Below are positions 26,033 through 34,716 of a DNA stretch of 64,000 nt, in pieces; the stretch's first letter is position 1, and the number at the start of each line of letters is the position of its first letter. The notes beneath the pieces were generated by a model. That model ran no database searches and was not told the origin of the DNA. It saw only the letters and a list, made by a program, of their open reading frames with translations. The position numbers and the translations under genes are program-made. Source of the DNA: Selenomonas sputigena (lineage in GTDB: Bacteria; Bacillota; Negativicutes; Selenomonadales; Selenomonadaceae); assembly GCF_026015965.1 (NCBI RefSeq), contig NZ_CP110383.1, positions 124,001 through 188,000 of the forward strand, read 5' to 3'.

Positions 26033-27460
26033 ATGAGGAAGATGGCGCTGAGTCTGGCTTTGGCTCTGGCGGTGGCCTTGGGAACAGATGCCGTTTCTTT
26101 TGCGGCACTGCCGCAAACGCAGGCTCGTGTGCAGGTGCAGCAGCAAGCGGCGAAGACGCTGACGGGCGTGCGCTTTGGTACGAGCGACGAGCGTGAGCGC
26201 GTCGTCTTCGACTTGACGACGCTGCCCGCCTACGAAGTCCATACGGAAAACGACGGACAGAGGATCGTGCTTTTCCTTGCGGGCGCACGCAGTCAGGCCG
26301 TGCAGCCGGAGATTTCGGGCAGCATGGTCGAGAACGTGCGTGTATCGGCCGTGCCGCAGGGCGTCAAGGTCGTCATCGATCTTGCGGCGCCGGCATCTTA
26401 CGAGGTCAAGACGCTGGCGAACCCGACGCGCCTCTTCATCGATGTACAGAAAGAGTATGAGGTCGTTTCTGAGGAGACGCCTGCGCCCGGTTTGAAGCTC
26501 TCGACGCTCAAGAGGCTCGACGCTCGCGGCCGCCTGACGGGATGGGTGCTGGAGGCTGATCCTGCTCGCTACCGCGTTGTGCCTGTACTCGCCAAGGGAG
26601 CTGTGCCAGGACGCGCCACGGTCAGCGCGATGTCGGATATGGCAGAAGCCGCCGCGGCGATCAATGCATCCTACTTTGCACCGAGCGGCGAGATCCTTGG
26701 CCTTTTGAAGCTGGACGGCACGATCGTCGGCACGACGTACTTTCGGCGCAGCGCCGTGGGGTTTGCCGCTGACGGCAGGACATATTTCGGCCCTGTCGAT
26801 TACAGCGGAACGGTGACGCTCGGCAAGAGAAGCTGGCCCGTGGGCGGCGTCGATGCGGAGCGCGGCGAGGACAGTCTCGTGATTTACAATCATTACTATG
26901 GCTCGACGACGCGCACGAATGAATATGGACAGGAGTACATTGTTCGAGGCGGCAGGGTCGCTGCGGTCAACTTGTCGGACAGCCCAATTCCGAAAGACGG
27001 CCTCGTCATCTCAGTGCACGGCAAGGCGAAGGACGCCTTCGCCCAAGTGAAGGTCGGCGACGCCGTACGTGTGGAGGAGGCGATCGGTGCGCCTTGGGAG
27101 AGCCTGCCGACAGTCATTGGCGCAGGCCCGATGCTTGTCAAGGACGGCATCGCTCATGTGACGGCGGAGGAGGAGGAATTTCCGCCCGACATCGCACGCG
27201 GCCGTGCGCCGCGCACGGCGTTCGGCGTGACGGCGGCCGGGCATTACCTGCTCGCTGTCGTTGACGGACGCCAGTCGCACAGCATTGGCTGCACGCTGCA
27301 GGAGATGGCGGAGTTCATGCTGCAGTTCGGCGCCGTTCAGGCGATCAACTTCGATGGCGGCGGTTCGAGTGCGCTCGTCGTCGGTGGCGAACTCGAAAAC
27401 AGTCCGTCCGACGGGCAGGAGCGCGCCGTCGGCTCGGCGCTCGCGCTCTTGCCGCGCTGA
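26033..27460 (+). CDS. Exported AMIN-domain phosphodiester glycosidase-family protein
   Basis: A 475-aa secreted protein: signal peptide (about 1-25), a basic-hydrophobic AMIN domain (about 43-145, VRFGTSDERERVVFDL...TRLFIDVQKEY), then a NAGPA/DUF2233 phosphodiester glycosidase domain (about 160-475). Visible marks are AAINASYFAPSGE, VIGAGPMLVKDG, RAPRTAFGVT and NFDGGGSSALVV, the usual active-site loop. AMIN domains target proteins to peptidoglycan or the periplasm. Enzymes of this class cleave sugar phosphodiesters such as GlcNAc-1-phosphodiesters. The substrate here is unknown. Confidence 0.85.
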   Translation: MRKMALSLALALAVALGTDAVSFAALPQTQARVQVQQQAAKTLTGVRFGTSDERERVVFDLTTLPAYEVHTENDGQRIVLFLAGARSQAVQPEISGSMVENVRVSAVPQGVKVVIDLAAPASYEVKTLANPTRLFIDVQKEYEVVSEETPAPGLKLSTLKRLDARGRLTGWVLEADPARYRVVPVLAKGAVPGRATVSAMSDMAEAAAAINASYFAPSGEILGLLKLDGTIVGTTYFRRSAVGFAADGRTYFGPVDYSGTVTLGKRSWPVGGVDAERGEDSLVIYNHYYGSTTRTNEYGQEYIVRGGRVAAVNLSDSPIPKDGLVISVHGKAKDAFAQVKVGDAVRVEEAIGAPWESLPTVIGAGPMLVKDGIAHVTAEEEEFPPDIARGRAPRTAFGVTAAGHYLLAVVDGRQSHSIGCTLQEMAEFMLQFGAVQAINFDGGGSSALVVGGELENSPSDGQERAVGSALALLPR

Positions 27461-27483
27461 CGACGGTCTTCTTATAGTTTTTG

Positions 27484-27512
27484 TTGGCACATCAGAAAGA
27501 ATTCGATATAAT
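27484..27512 (+). promoter_or_regulatory. Promoter before the small biotinyl-like gene
   Basis: TTGGCA (27484-27489), 17 bases, TATAAT (27507-27512). The start codon is only 14 bases past the -10, so the leader is very short. Confidence 0.8.
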
Positions 27513-27525
27513 GGAGGAGATGTAA

Positions 27526-27825
27526 ATGAAAAAAATACTGGCATTAGGCCTTTTTCTTGGCGTTATGATATTTGCTGTCCATGCGCTGACGGCAGAGGCG
27601 GCAGTGGACGCAACGTCCGGTATTGCTGGAACAGTTACATGGCGGGCTGAGCCGGGAAGTATGCTTGCGGCGGGTGCGGAGATCGTGCGCGTGCGCACAT
27701 TGACGGGCGAGGTCGCGGCGGCGCGTGCCGAAGAGAATTGCAGCGTGAGTGAGATGCTCGTCTCCGTCGGTGATGACATCGCTGCGGGACAGGTCGTCGC
27801 GCGCCTGAAGAAACAAGATGAATGA
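27526..27825 (+). CDS. Small exported biotinyl/lipoyl-like domain protein
   Basis: A 99-aa protein with a clear signal peptide (MKKILALGLFLGVMIFAVHALTAEA, shown in part) and about 70 residues that read as a biotinyl/lipoyl-type beta hammerhead: GIAGTVTWRAEPGSMLAAGAEIV, a central turn, and VSVGDDIAAGQVVARLKK. The half containing the usual attachment Lys (MKM-type) is not seen, so it is probably not biotinylated. The same fold occurs in periplasmic adaptor proteins. GGAGGAG site before ATG. It precedes the S55 gene by 57 bases. Role unknown. Confidence 0.6.
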   Translation: MKKILALGLFLGVMIFAVHALTAEAAVDATSGIAGTVTWRAEPGSMLAAGAEIVRVRTLTGEVAAARAEENCSVSEMLVSVGDDIAAGQVVARLKKQDE

Positions 27826-27882
27826 TTGCGAGGGGAGGCTCCCTCTTTTGTGTTGCTCTCCAATCTGTACGAGGTGATATAT

Positions 27883-30249
27883 TTGCGTAATTTCAAAAAG
27901 AAGATGCTCGCGCTCGGTCTGTCCCTGTCTCTTTCCACGGGAGTGGCGGCAGCGGCTTCCCTGCCGCCGACGCTGCCGCTTTCGGAGGTATACCCGGGCA
28001 TGGAGGGGACGGCGTACACCGTGGTCGATGAGTCGGGCGAGATCGTGCCATTCCATGTTGATGTCGTCGGCACGTACGAGGAAGGATCGTCGACGAACCG
28101 CATCATGGCGAAGGCATCAGGCCCTGTCGTTGAACGCACAGGCGGCACGCTGCAGGGCATGAGCGGCAGCCCAGTCTATGTGGATGGGGCGCTTGTCGGG
28201 GCGCTTTCGGCAGGCATCAAGGGCATGAGCCTCTATACGTTTTTCATCACGCCGATCGATGAGATGCTGCCCATCTGGGATATGCCCGATTACAAGGCGG
28301 TTCATCTAAAGAAGGAAAAGAAGGAAAAGGCAGCGGACGCCGATGAGCCGATGGGCGAAGGCATGGGCGAGGGCATCGGTGAAGGCGCCGGCGAAGGCGG
28401 CGAAGGTGGGACGGAGCAGACGGCAGGAAAGCGTGCCAAGCTCGAAAAGGAAGAACTGCCTGAGCTAGCCGAGGGGACGGCGGAAAAGCCCGACAAGAAG
28501 CCAGCAGGAAAGCAGGGGAAAGATTCCGAAAAGAGAAAGAAAGCAGAGAAGGAAAAAGCTGCAGCTGCTGAAGAAAAGAAGACAAAGGCAGAGAAGAAAC
28601 CTGCGGCTGAGAAGGGAGAATCTGCAAAGGCAGAAAAGAAGCCTGCGGGAGAAAAGAAAAAGCCTGCAGAAGCGGAGAAGAGGCCTGCAGCGGAAAGAGA
28701 AAGATCCGAAGAAGCGAGGAAGAGGCCTGCCAAGGCGAAGGGAGATCCTGCTGAGACAGAGAAGCAACCCGCCGAGGCGATGAAAGAGCCAGTGAAGGAG
28801 ACGAAAGAACCGGCAGGAGCATCAAAGAAACCGGTGGAAGAGAAACCTGCGGAGAAGAAGCCCGTCGCTGAAGAAGGCGTGAAGCCCGCAGCGAAACAGC
28901 ACGAGACGCAGGCGAAGTCGGCGCTCTATCTCGCAGGCTTCGGCAGAAGCGGCTCCGCCTATATGGAGGAGAAGCTTTCCGCCCTCGGGTTCAAGGCGGG
29001 CGAGATGCCGGCCTTCGGCACGCCGACGCCAGGTGCGCATGTCGTCTATGATGCGGCTCTCGCGCCCGGGAGCGCCGTCGGCGTCGCCGTTTCCTACGGC
29101 GATTTTTCCGTCGGCGCGACGGGGACGGTGACGGCAGTCGACGGAAAGCGCGTGCTCGCCTTTGGTCATCCGTTCCTGCACAAGGGAAATGTCAATTACT
29201 TCATGACGGATGCCAGAGTCGTCGGCACGATCAGCGGTCCGACGGACGGCATGAAGATTGCGAGCATCGGCAACATCATCGGGCGCATCAATCAGGACCG
29301 AGAGGCGGGTGTCGCCGGCATCATCGGCGCATTTCCCGAGAGCGTGCCGATGCGCGTGCGCGTGAAGGACACGTCGCTCGGCTACGACAGGAAGTTTGCG
29401 GCGCAGATCGCCTATGACGAGGATTTTCTGCCGGTTCTCGTGCCTGGCATCGCTTACGCGGCGATGGGCAAGACGTCGGACACGCTCGGCGAGGCGACGG
29501 CGAACCTCAAGTTCACGATTCGCACGACGGCGGGCGAAGATGGCAAAATCGAGCGCTCGAACATGTACTATACAGCCTCGGACGTCGGACAGGCTTCCGT
29601 GGGCGAGTTGGCGCAGGTCATGACGCTCCTTTGTCAGAATGCGGAAGAGGAGGCCGACGTGACCTCTGTTGACGTCGACATCGAGATGGAAAGTACGCGC
29701 AAGACGGCCTCCTTGATTTCCGCTGTGCCCGAAAAGCCCTCGGCAAAACCGGGCGAGACGGTGAACTTCCGCACGACGATCAAGCCCTTCCGCAGGGAGA
29801 AGGAAGAGCTGCTGATTCCCTACCATGTGCCGGAGAGCCAAGCGCCGGGCGTCCTGAGCCTCGATGTGCGCGGCGGCAGTTTCATCCCCGTGACGGCGGC
29901 TCTTTTGCAGAACGCGCTCGGCATCGATACGAGCGCAGAGGAGGACAAGACGCAGACGACGGCGGACAAGCTCAAGCAGTTCCTGCAGCTCGGCAGGAAC
30001 AATGAGATCATCGTAGCGCCTGCGATCGCGCCCAAGCTGCCCCTTTCGGCGGAGGAGAAGAAGGAAGCGAAGAAGCGCCTGAAGAAGCAGGAGGGCGCAC
30101 CGCGTAAGAAGCAGGAGAAGCGCATTGACCTCCTCGGGCAGAAGGCGAAGAAGCAGGGTAATCCCTTTGAGGCGAGGTTTGAGACGGGGTATGTCATAGA
30201 CAATGTGATCCATGCCTCGTTGCTGATCGAGGAAGAGGACAAGAGATGA
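27883..30249 (+). CDS. SpoIVB-like S55 peptidase-family protein with large charged insertion
   Basis: A 788-aa exported protein. After a signal peptide (about 1-25) comes the first S55 half with GMSGSPVYVDGALVG (nucleophile Ser 96) and FITPIDEM. Residues about 140-345 form an extreme Lys/Glu/Ala/Pro-rich low-complexity tract. The second half (about 350-700) holds VLAFGHPFL (His 429), IGNIIGRINQDREAG and IIGAFPESVPM, also S55-like. A helical Lys-rich tail follows. The order Ser motif then His motif is opposite to SpoIVB itself. Start is TTG 27883, just after GAGGTGAT; the earlier frame has no site. It overlaps mlaE by ATGA, so a periplasmic role linked to phospholipid transport is possible. 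Confidence 0.75.
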   Translation: MRNFKKKMLALGLSLSLSTGVAAAASLPPTLPLSEVYPGMEGTAYTVVDESGEIVPFHVDVVGTYEEGSSTNRIMAKASGPVVERTGGTLQGMSGSPVYVDGALVGALSAGIKGMSLYTFFITPIDEMLPIWDMPDYKAVHLKKEKKEKAADADEPMGEGMGEGIGEGAGEGGEGGTEQTAGKRAKLEKEELPELAEGTAEKPDKKPAGKQGKDSEKRKKAEKEKAAAAEEKKTKAEKKPAAEKGESAKAEKKPAGEKKKPAEAEKRPAAERERSEEARKRPAKAKGDPAETEKQPAEAMKEPVKETKEPAGASKKPVEEKPAEKKPVAEEGVKPAAKQHETQAKSALYLAGFGRSGSAYMEEKLSALGFKAGEMPAFGTPTPGAHVVYDAALAPGSAVGVAVSYGDFSVGATGTVTAVDGKRVLAFGHPFLHKGNVNYFMTDARVVGTISGPTDGMKIASIGNIIGRINQDREAGVAGIIGAFPESVPMRVRVKDTSLGYDRKFAAQIAYDEDFLPVLVPGIAYAAMGKTSDTLGEATANLKFTIRTTAGEDGKIERSNMYYTASDVGQASVGELAQVMTLLCQNAEEEADVTSVDVDIEMESTRKTASLISAVPEKPSAKPGETVNFRTTIKPFRREKEELLIPYHVPESQAPGVLSLDVRGGSFIPVTAALLQNALGIDTSAEEDKTQTTADKLKQFLQLGRNNEIIVAPAIAPKLPLSAEEKKEAKKRLKKQEGAPRKKQEKRIDLLGQKAKKQGNPFEARFETGYVIDNVIHASLLIEEEDKR

Positions 30250-31016
30250 TGACGCGGCTGTTGGAGAAAATCGGTTCGTTCGTGCTCGAAAGATTCGAGT
30301 GGGTTGGCTCCGTCATTTTGCTCCTTGCCGCCGCCCTCAAAGAGATGCGCCGCCCCTTGCGCTTCCGACACGTCTTCGCGCAGATGTCGCATCTCGGCGT
30401 AGACTCACTCGCTATCGTCTCTCTGACGATGCTTTTCACGGGCATGGTCATGACCCTGCAGGTCGCGCATGAGTTCATCCGCTTCGGCGCGCAGTCGACG
30501 ATCGGCGGCGTCATAGCCATCGCCGTCGGGCGCGAACTTGGCCCCGTGCTCGTCGGCGTCGTCTGCGCAGGGCGCGTGGGGTCTGCCATCACGGCGGAGA
30601 TCAGCACGATGAAGGTCACGGAGCAGATCGACGCCCTGCGCGTCATGGCGACGAGTCCCATCGGCTACCTCGTCGTGCCGCGCATGATCGCGTGCATGTG
30701 CATGGTGCCGCTCCTGACGGTCTTCGGCGATGTCATCGGCGTCTTCGGCGGCTGGTTCGTCGCTGTGCACTATGCGGGCATCGCCTCCTATACCTTCACG
30801 AACTCCATCCATGTCTTTGCTGTGCCGCACGATGTCACGGGCGGACTCATCAAGGCGGCGGTGTTCGGCGTCGTCATCGCCGTCCTCGGCGCATGGTACG
30901 GGCTTCATGCGCCCGAAGGGGCGGAGGGCGTGGGACGCGCCACGACGAAGAGCGTCGTGGCGGCGATCGTCTGCATTTTCTTTTTGAATGTGTTCCTGTC
31001 GTTCTTGCTTTATTGA
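30246..31016 (+). CDS. mlaE: Phospholipid ABC transporter permease MlaE
   Basis: A 256-aa permease of the MlaE family with five or six membrane segments. It shows GRELGPVLVGVVCAGRVGSAITAEISTMKV in two conserved parts (GRELGPVL and RVGSAITAE) and EQIDALRVMATSP. It forms the inner-membrane core with MlaF and MlaD that moves phospholipids between inner and outer membranes. It overlaps the S55 gene by ATGA and is followed by mlaF. Confidence 0.94.
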   Translation: MMTRLLEKIGSFVLERFEWVGSVILLLAAALKEMRRPLRFRHVFAQMSHLGVDSLAIVSLTMLFTGMVMTLQVAHEFIRFGAQSTIGGVIAIAVGRELGPVLVGVVCAGRVGSAITAEISTMKVTEQIDALRVMATSPIGYLVVPRMIACMCMVPLLTVFGDVIGVFGGWFVAVHYAGIASYTFTNSIHVFAVPHDVTGGLIKAAVFGVVIAVLGAWYGLHAPEGAEGVGRATTKSVVAAIVCIFFLNVFLSFLLY

Positions 31017-31034
31017 CGGGCTGAGGTGGAAGAT

Positions 31035-31784
31035 ATGATACGGCTGGAAGGTGTGACGAAGAGCTTCGCTTCCCATGAGGTGCTGCACCCTCTCGATCTC
31101 TGCGTCAAAGACGGTGAGACGCTCGCCGTCATCGGCGGCTCGGGCTCGGGAAAGAGCACGCTCCTTCGGCTCATCATCGGGCTGATCCGCCCGACCTCGG
31201 GCAGGATTTGGATCGATGACGCCGAAATCTCACAGATGACGGAAAACGAGCTTGACCGGGTGCGCCTGAGGATGGGCATGGTCTTCCAGTATTCGGCGCT
31301 CTTCGACTCCATGACCGTAGGGGAGAACGTCGCCTTCGGGCTTCGCGAGCACAAGCGTCTCAAGGAGGCGGAGATCGTGCGCATTGTGCGCGAGAAGCTG
31401 CATCTCGTCGGTCTCGACGGCAGCGAGCGCATGATGCCGGGGGAACTGTCGGGCGGCATGAAGAAGCGCGTGAGCTTGGCGCGCGCCATCGCCATCGACC
31501 CGTCCATCATCCTCTACGATGAGCCGAGTTCGGGACTCGATCCCCTGACGTCGGCGAAGATCGACGACCTCATCATCGAGACGCAGAGGAAGCTTGGCGT
31601 GACGAGCGTCGTCGTGACGCATGACATGGCGAGCGCCTGCCGCATCGCCGACCGCATCGCCATGCTGCACAAGGGATCGCTCATTGCACTCGATACGGTC
31701 GAAGGGTTCAGAAAGCTCGAAGATCCGCGCGTCCGCGCGTTTTTTCGCGCGGTGGAGACGGAAGAGAAGGAGGCGGGTTTATGA
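31035..31784 (+). CDS. mlaF: Phospholipid ABC transporter ATPase MlaF
   Basis: A 249-aa ABC ATPase with Walker A GGSGSGKSTLLR (about 36-47), Q-loop FQYSALFDSMTVGENV, signature LSGGMKKRVSLARA (about 138-151) and Walker B ILYDEPSSGLDP. It powers MlaE. ATG 31035 has an AGGTGG site; GTG 31026 inside that site is less likely. It overlaps mlaD by ATGA. Confidence 0.95.
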   Translation: MIRLEGVTKSFASHEVLHPLDLCVKDGETLAVIGGSGSGKSTLLRLIIGLIRPTSGRIWIDDAEISQMTENELDRVRLRMGMVFQYSALFDSMTVGENVAFGLREHKRLKEAEIVRIVREKLHLVGLDGSERMMPGELSGGMKKRVSLARAIAIDPSIILYDEPSSGLDPLTSAKIDDLIIETQRKLGVTSVVVTHDMASACRIADRIAMLHKGSLIALDTVEGFRKLEDPRVRAFFRAVETEEKEAGL

Positions 31785-33064
31785 CGACGGAAGCGAAGGT
31801 GGGAGCGTTCACGCTTCTTGGCATCGCGATTTTGACGGCAGTGCTCCTGCAGCTTCAGGGATTTTCTTTTTCGACGAGCCGCAATTATACGATTTATGTA
31901 GGCTTCACGCAGGTCGTGGGGCTTGCCCCGGAAGCGGACGTGCGCTATGCGGGTGTGCCCGCGGGCAAGGTCAAATCCATTGAGCCGGAGGGGACGGGCG
32001 TGCGCGTGACGCTCTCCGTCTATCCTGACATTCAGATCCCGCGCGATGCGCGAATCTCTCTCTCGGCGAACAGCGTCCTCGGCGACAAGTTCGTTCTCAT
32101 CTCGCCGGCTGGCTCGAAGAGTACGGATTACTTGAAGGACGGCGACTTCGTCATCGGCACGGACGAGACGAGCGTCGATTCCGTGCTGGAGAACGTGAGC
32201 GAGGCGGTGTCCGATGTGCACGATCTCCTCGGTTCGTTGAACGACATCCTCGGCAATCCGCGCATGAAGGAGTCCGTTCTCGGCTCGGCGGAAAATGTGC
32301 GCGAGGTCACGGCGCACATCCGCGATCTCACGGCTGTGCTCGGGCGCGTCGCGCTGCAGAACGAGGGCAATATGCACGCGATGATGCAGGAGATGCGCAC
32401 AATCTTGGCGAATCTTGCCGCGACGACGGAGACGGTGCGCCAGATGGCGGCAGACGTCTCCGATGGCGGCGCGACGGCTGCCAATCTTCGCTTGACGCTA
32501 CTGAACGTCGCCAAGGCGAGCGAGAACATCCGGCAAGTGGCGGAGGAACTGCACGACGTCACGGGCGATCCCACGGTGCGCGAAGATCTCAAGGCGACGA
32601 TCCATCAGGCGCGCGCTGTCACGGAGAAGGCGAACGACACGCTCGATAACTTGAAGAGCATCGAGGCGCAGCCTTCGCTCGACGTCCTATACAGCGGCAA
32701 GGATCGCGACTGGATCACGAACTTCAATGTCGACGTTTCCAAGGAGGACAGGCCCGATCGCTTCCTGCGCGTCGGCGTCGAGGATATCGGCGAGGGGAAC
32801 GATTTGAATCTTGAGGTCGGCCGCACGAAGGGCAGGCTCGGCGCACGCGCGGGACTCATCGCGGGCGAGCCGGGCATCGGACTTGATGCGAATGTGGGAA
32901 ATCGCTGGTGCTTCTCCGCCGACGCCTACGACCCCAACGATTTCCGCCTGCGCCTTTCCGCGCAGTATCGTCTGCGTGAAGATACGTATCTGATGGGCCA
33001 ACTCAAAGATCTCAATCGCAGCGAGCGGCGCACCGCCTACTTCGGTCTGCACCAGTCATTTTAG
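31781..33064 (+). CDS. mlaD: MCE protein MlaD with long helix and C-terminal outer-membrane barrel
   Basis: A 427-aa protein. One N-terminal membrane segment (about 7-27), one MCE domain (about 36-112, VGLAPEADVRYAGVPAGKV, ARISLSANSVLGDKFVLI), a helical stretch of roughly 175 residues (about 125-300), then about 120 residues of alternating amphipathic strands (from DWITNFNVDVSK to YFGLHQSF) that end in Phe. A terminal aromatic residue after alternating strands is the mark of BamA-assembled barrels. The protein would therefore span the whole envelope. No mlaA or mlaC is nearby. This fits the bridge-type MlaD described for Veillonella, whereas proteobacterial MlaD is about 180 aa. Confidence 0.93.
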   Translation: MTTEAKVGAFTLLGIAILTAVLLQLQGFSFSTSRNYTIYVGFTQVVGLAPEADVRYAGVPAGKVKSIEPEGTGVRVTLSVYPDIQIPRDARISLSANSVLGDKFVLISPAGSKSTDYLKDGDFVIGTDETSVDSVLENVSEAVSDVHDLLGSLNDILGNPRMKESVLGSAENVREVTAHIRDLTAVLGRVALQNEGNMHAMMQEMRTILANLAATTETVRQMAADVSDGGATAANLRLTLLNVAKASENIRQVAEELHDVTGDPTVREDLKATIHQARAVTEKANDTLDNLKSIEAQPSLDVLYSGKDRDWITNFNVDVSKEDRPDRFLRVGVEDIGEGNDLNLEVGRTKGRLGARAGLIAGEPGIGLDANVGNRWCFSADAYDPNDFRLRLSAQYRLREDTYLMGQLKDLNRSERRTAYFGLHQSF

Positions 33065-33075
33065 GAGGAATCATT

Positions 33076-34647
33076 GTGAAGCAGTCAAAACATTTTTCCA
33101 AGAAGCTTGCGGCGCTCGTCGCGGGCGGGCTCTTCTCCCTGAGCTTCGCATCTGCGTCCGCAGCGGAGACGCGCTCTCTTGCACTCTCCGAGAGCGTGGA
33201 ACTGGCGCTTGAGAACAATCGCTCGATCAAGTCGTCCGTGACCGATGTGGATGCGGCGGACTGGGCATACCATGAGGCGCGCCGCACGGCAGGCCCGAAG
33301 CTCACGCTCTCGACGCAGGGCAACCGCGTCGGCGGCAAGGCATACAAGATGTACGACCACGACTATGCTTTTCGGAGCAGCGCGGCGCTTTCCTTCCCGC
33401 TCTACACGGGCGGCAGCATCGAGCGCGGCATCGAGGCGGCGCGCTACGGCGTGAACAATGCCGATCTCGCGCTCGAAGGCACGAAGCAGGCGGTGCGTTA
33501 CCAGACGACGGGACAATATTTCAAGGCGCTCGAATACCGCAATCTCATCAAGGTCGGCGAGATGTCCGTCGCCAATTTGAAGAGTCATCTGGCAAATGTC
33601 AACGCGCAATACAAGGTGGGCACGGTCGCGCGTTCCGATGTGCTCGCATCCCAGGTCTCGCTCGCGAATGCTGAGCAGAGTCTCGTGAACGTGACGAACA
33701 ACTACGACGTCGCCATCGCTGAACTCAATAAGATCATCGGCTTGCCGACGGACACGAAGCTCTCGTTGGCGGACGAACTCGCCTACAGAAAGTATGATCT
33801 GAGCCTTGAGGACTGCACGGAGTACGCGCTCGCGCACCGTGCGGACGGCATCGCGGCGGACTATGCCGTGCGTCAGGCGAACGCTGCCATGGAGGCGACG
33901 CGCGGCGCTTCGCTGCCGCAGGTCAGTGCAGCGGCATCCCGCACGGTCGGCGGCGACAGCCTCTTTTCCAACAACACGGATTCGGCGGACACTTGGTCGA
34001 TCGGCATACAGGCGAACTGGGCGGCCTTTGATAACAACGTGACGCAGGCGCAGGTGAACCAGAAGCGTGCGGCGGTGCACAAGCTGCAGCAGGCGGCGGA
34101 GGACACGCGCGAGCAGATTGCGCTCGACGTGCAGACGGCGTACCTGAGTCTTCTGGCGGCGGAGAAGAATATCGAGACGACAAGTGTCGCCGTCGAGCAT
34201 GCCATGGAGGACTTCAAGATCGCGCAGGTGCGCTACACGGCGGGCGTCGGCACGAACCTCGACGTGACGGACGCCGACGAAAAGCTTGTCGCGGCGCAGA
34301 CGAATTACTACGATGCGCTCTACAACTACAACCTCAGCAAGGCGGCGCTCGATCGGGCCATGGGCCTGCCCGTCGATCTCGACACCGTTTCCTACCGTGA
34401 GAAAGTCGACGGCAAGTACTATAAGGCGGCGAAGGAACAGGCCGAGACAGCGCTCTACCATACGGATGAGGCGGCGGAGAAGATGGCCGCTGAGCAGAAG
34501 CTGCTCGATGAGAAGAGCAGGAAGAGCCGCACGGCGAAGGACGATGCGATGATTCCCGTGACGCACGGCTCACCCGTCAAGACCGCACCTGTCAAGACCG
34601 CAGAGAAGGATGCGGCAGCTGAAGCGGCTGCAGCGGGGGAGATGTAA
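33076..34647 (+). CDS. tolC: TolC-family outer-membrane efflux protein
   Basis: A 523-aa protein with a signal peptide (about 1-30) and two outer-membrane-factor repeats, each with long helices and a barrel hairpin: LSESVELALENNRSIKSS, AALSFPLYTGGSIERGIEAAR, QYKVGTVARSDVLASQV and AQVRYTAGVGTNLDVTDAD. The final 70 residues are a charged, disordered tail. It forms the exit duct of efflux and type I secretion systems. Start is GTG 33076 after GGAGGA. It stands between mlaD and tamB, 11 bases after mlaD. Confidence 0.9.
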   Translation: MKQSKHFSKKLAALVAGGLFSLSFASASAAETRSLALSESVELALENNRSIKSSVTDVDAADWAYHEARRTAGPKLTLSTQGNRVGGKAYKMYDHDYAFRSSAALSFPLYTGGSIERGIEAARYGVNNADLALEGTKQAVRYQTTGQYFKALEYRNLIKVGEMSVANLKSHLANVNAQYKVGTVARSDVLASQVSLANAEQSLVNVTNNYDVAIAELNKIIGLPTDTKLSLADELAYRKYDLSLEDCTEYALAHRADGIAADYAVRQANAAMEATRGASLPQVSAAASRTVGGDSLFSNNTDSADTWSIGIQANWAAFDNNVTQAQVNQKRAAVHKLQQAAEDTREQIALDVQTAYLSLLAAEKNIETTSVAVEHAMEDFKIAQVRYTAGVGTNLDVTDADEKLVAAQTNYYDALYNYNLSKAALDRAMGLPVDLDTVSYREKVDGKYYKAAKEQAETALYHTDEAAEKMAAEQKLLDEKSRKSRTAKDDAMIPVTHGSPVKTAPVKTAEKDAAAEAAAAGEM

Positions 34648-34716
34648 AGCGCATCGAGCCGCGATGTCCTTTCGTGCCGCATAACTTGAAAAAGAGACAA
34701 CGAGGAGGAAGAGCCG

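Noticed and set aside
28300-28915. Repetitive A/G-rich tract as a possible CRISPR or tandem repeat
   Set aside because: It codes for Lys/Glu/Ala/Pro-rich sequence without constant repeat units or spacers.
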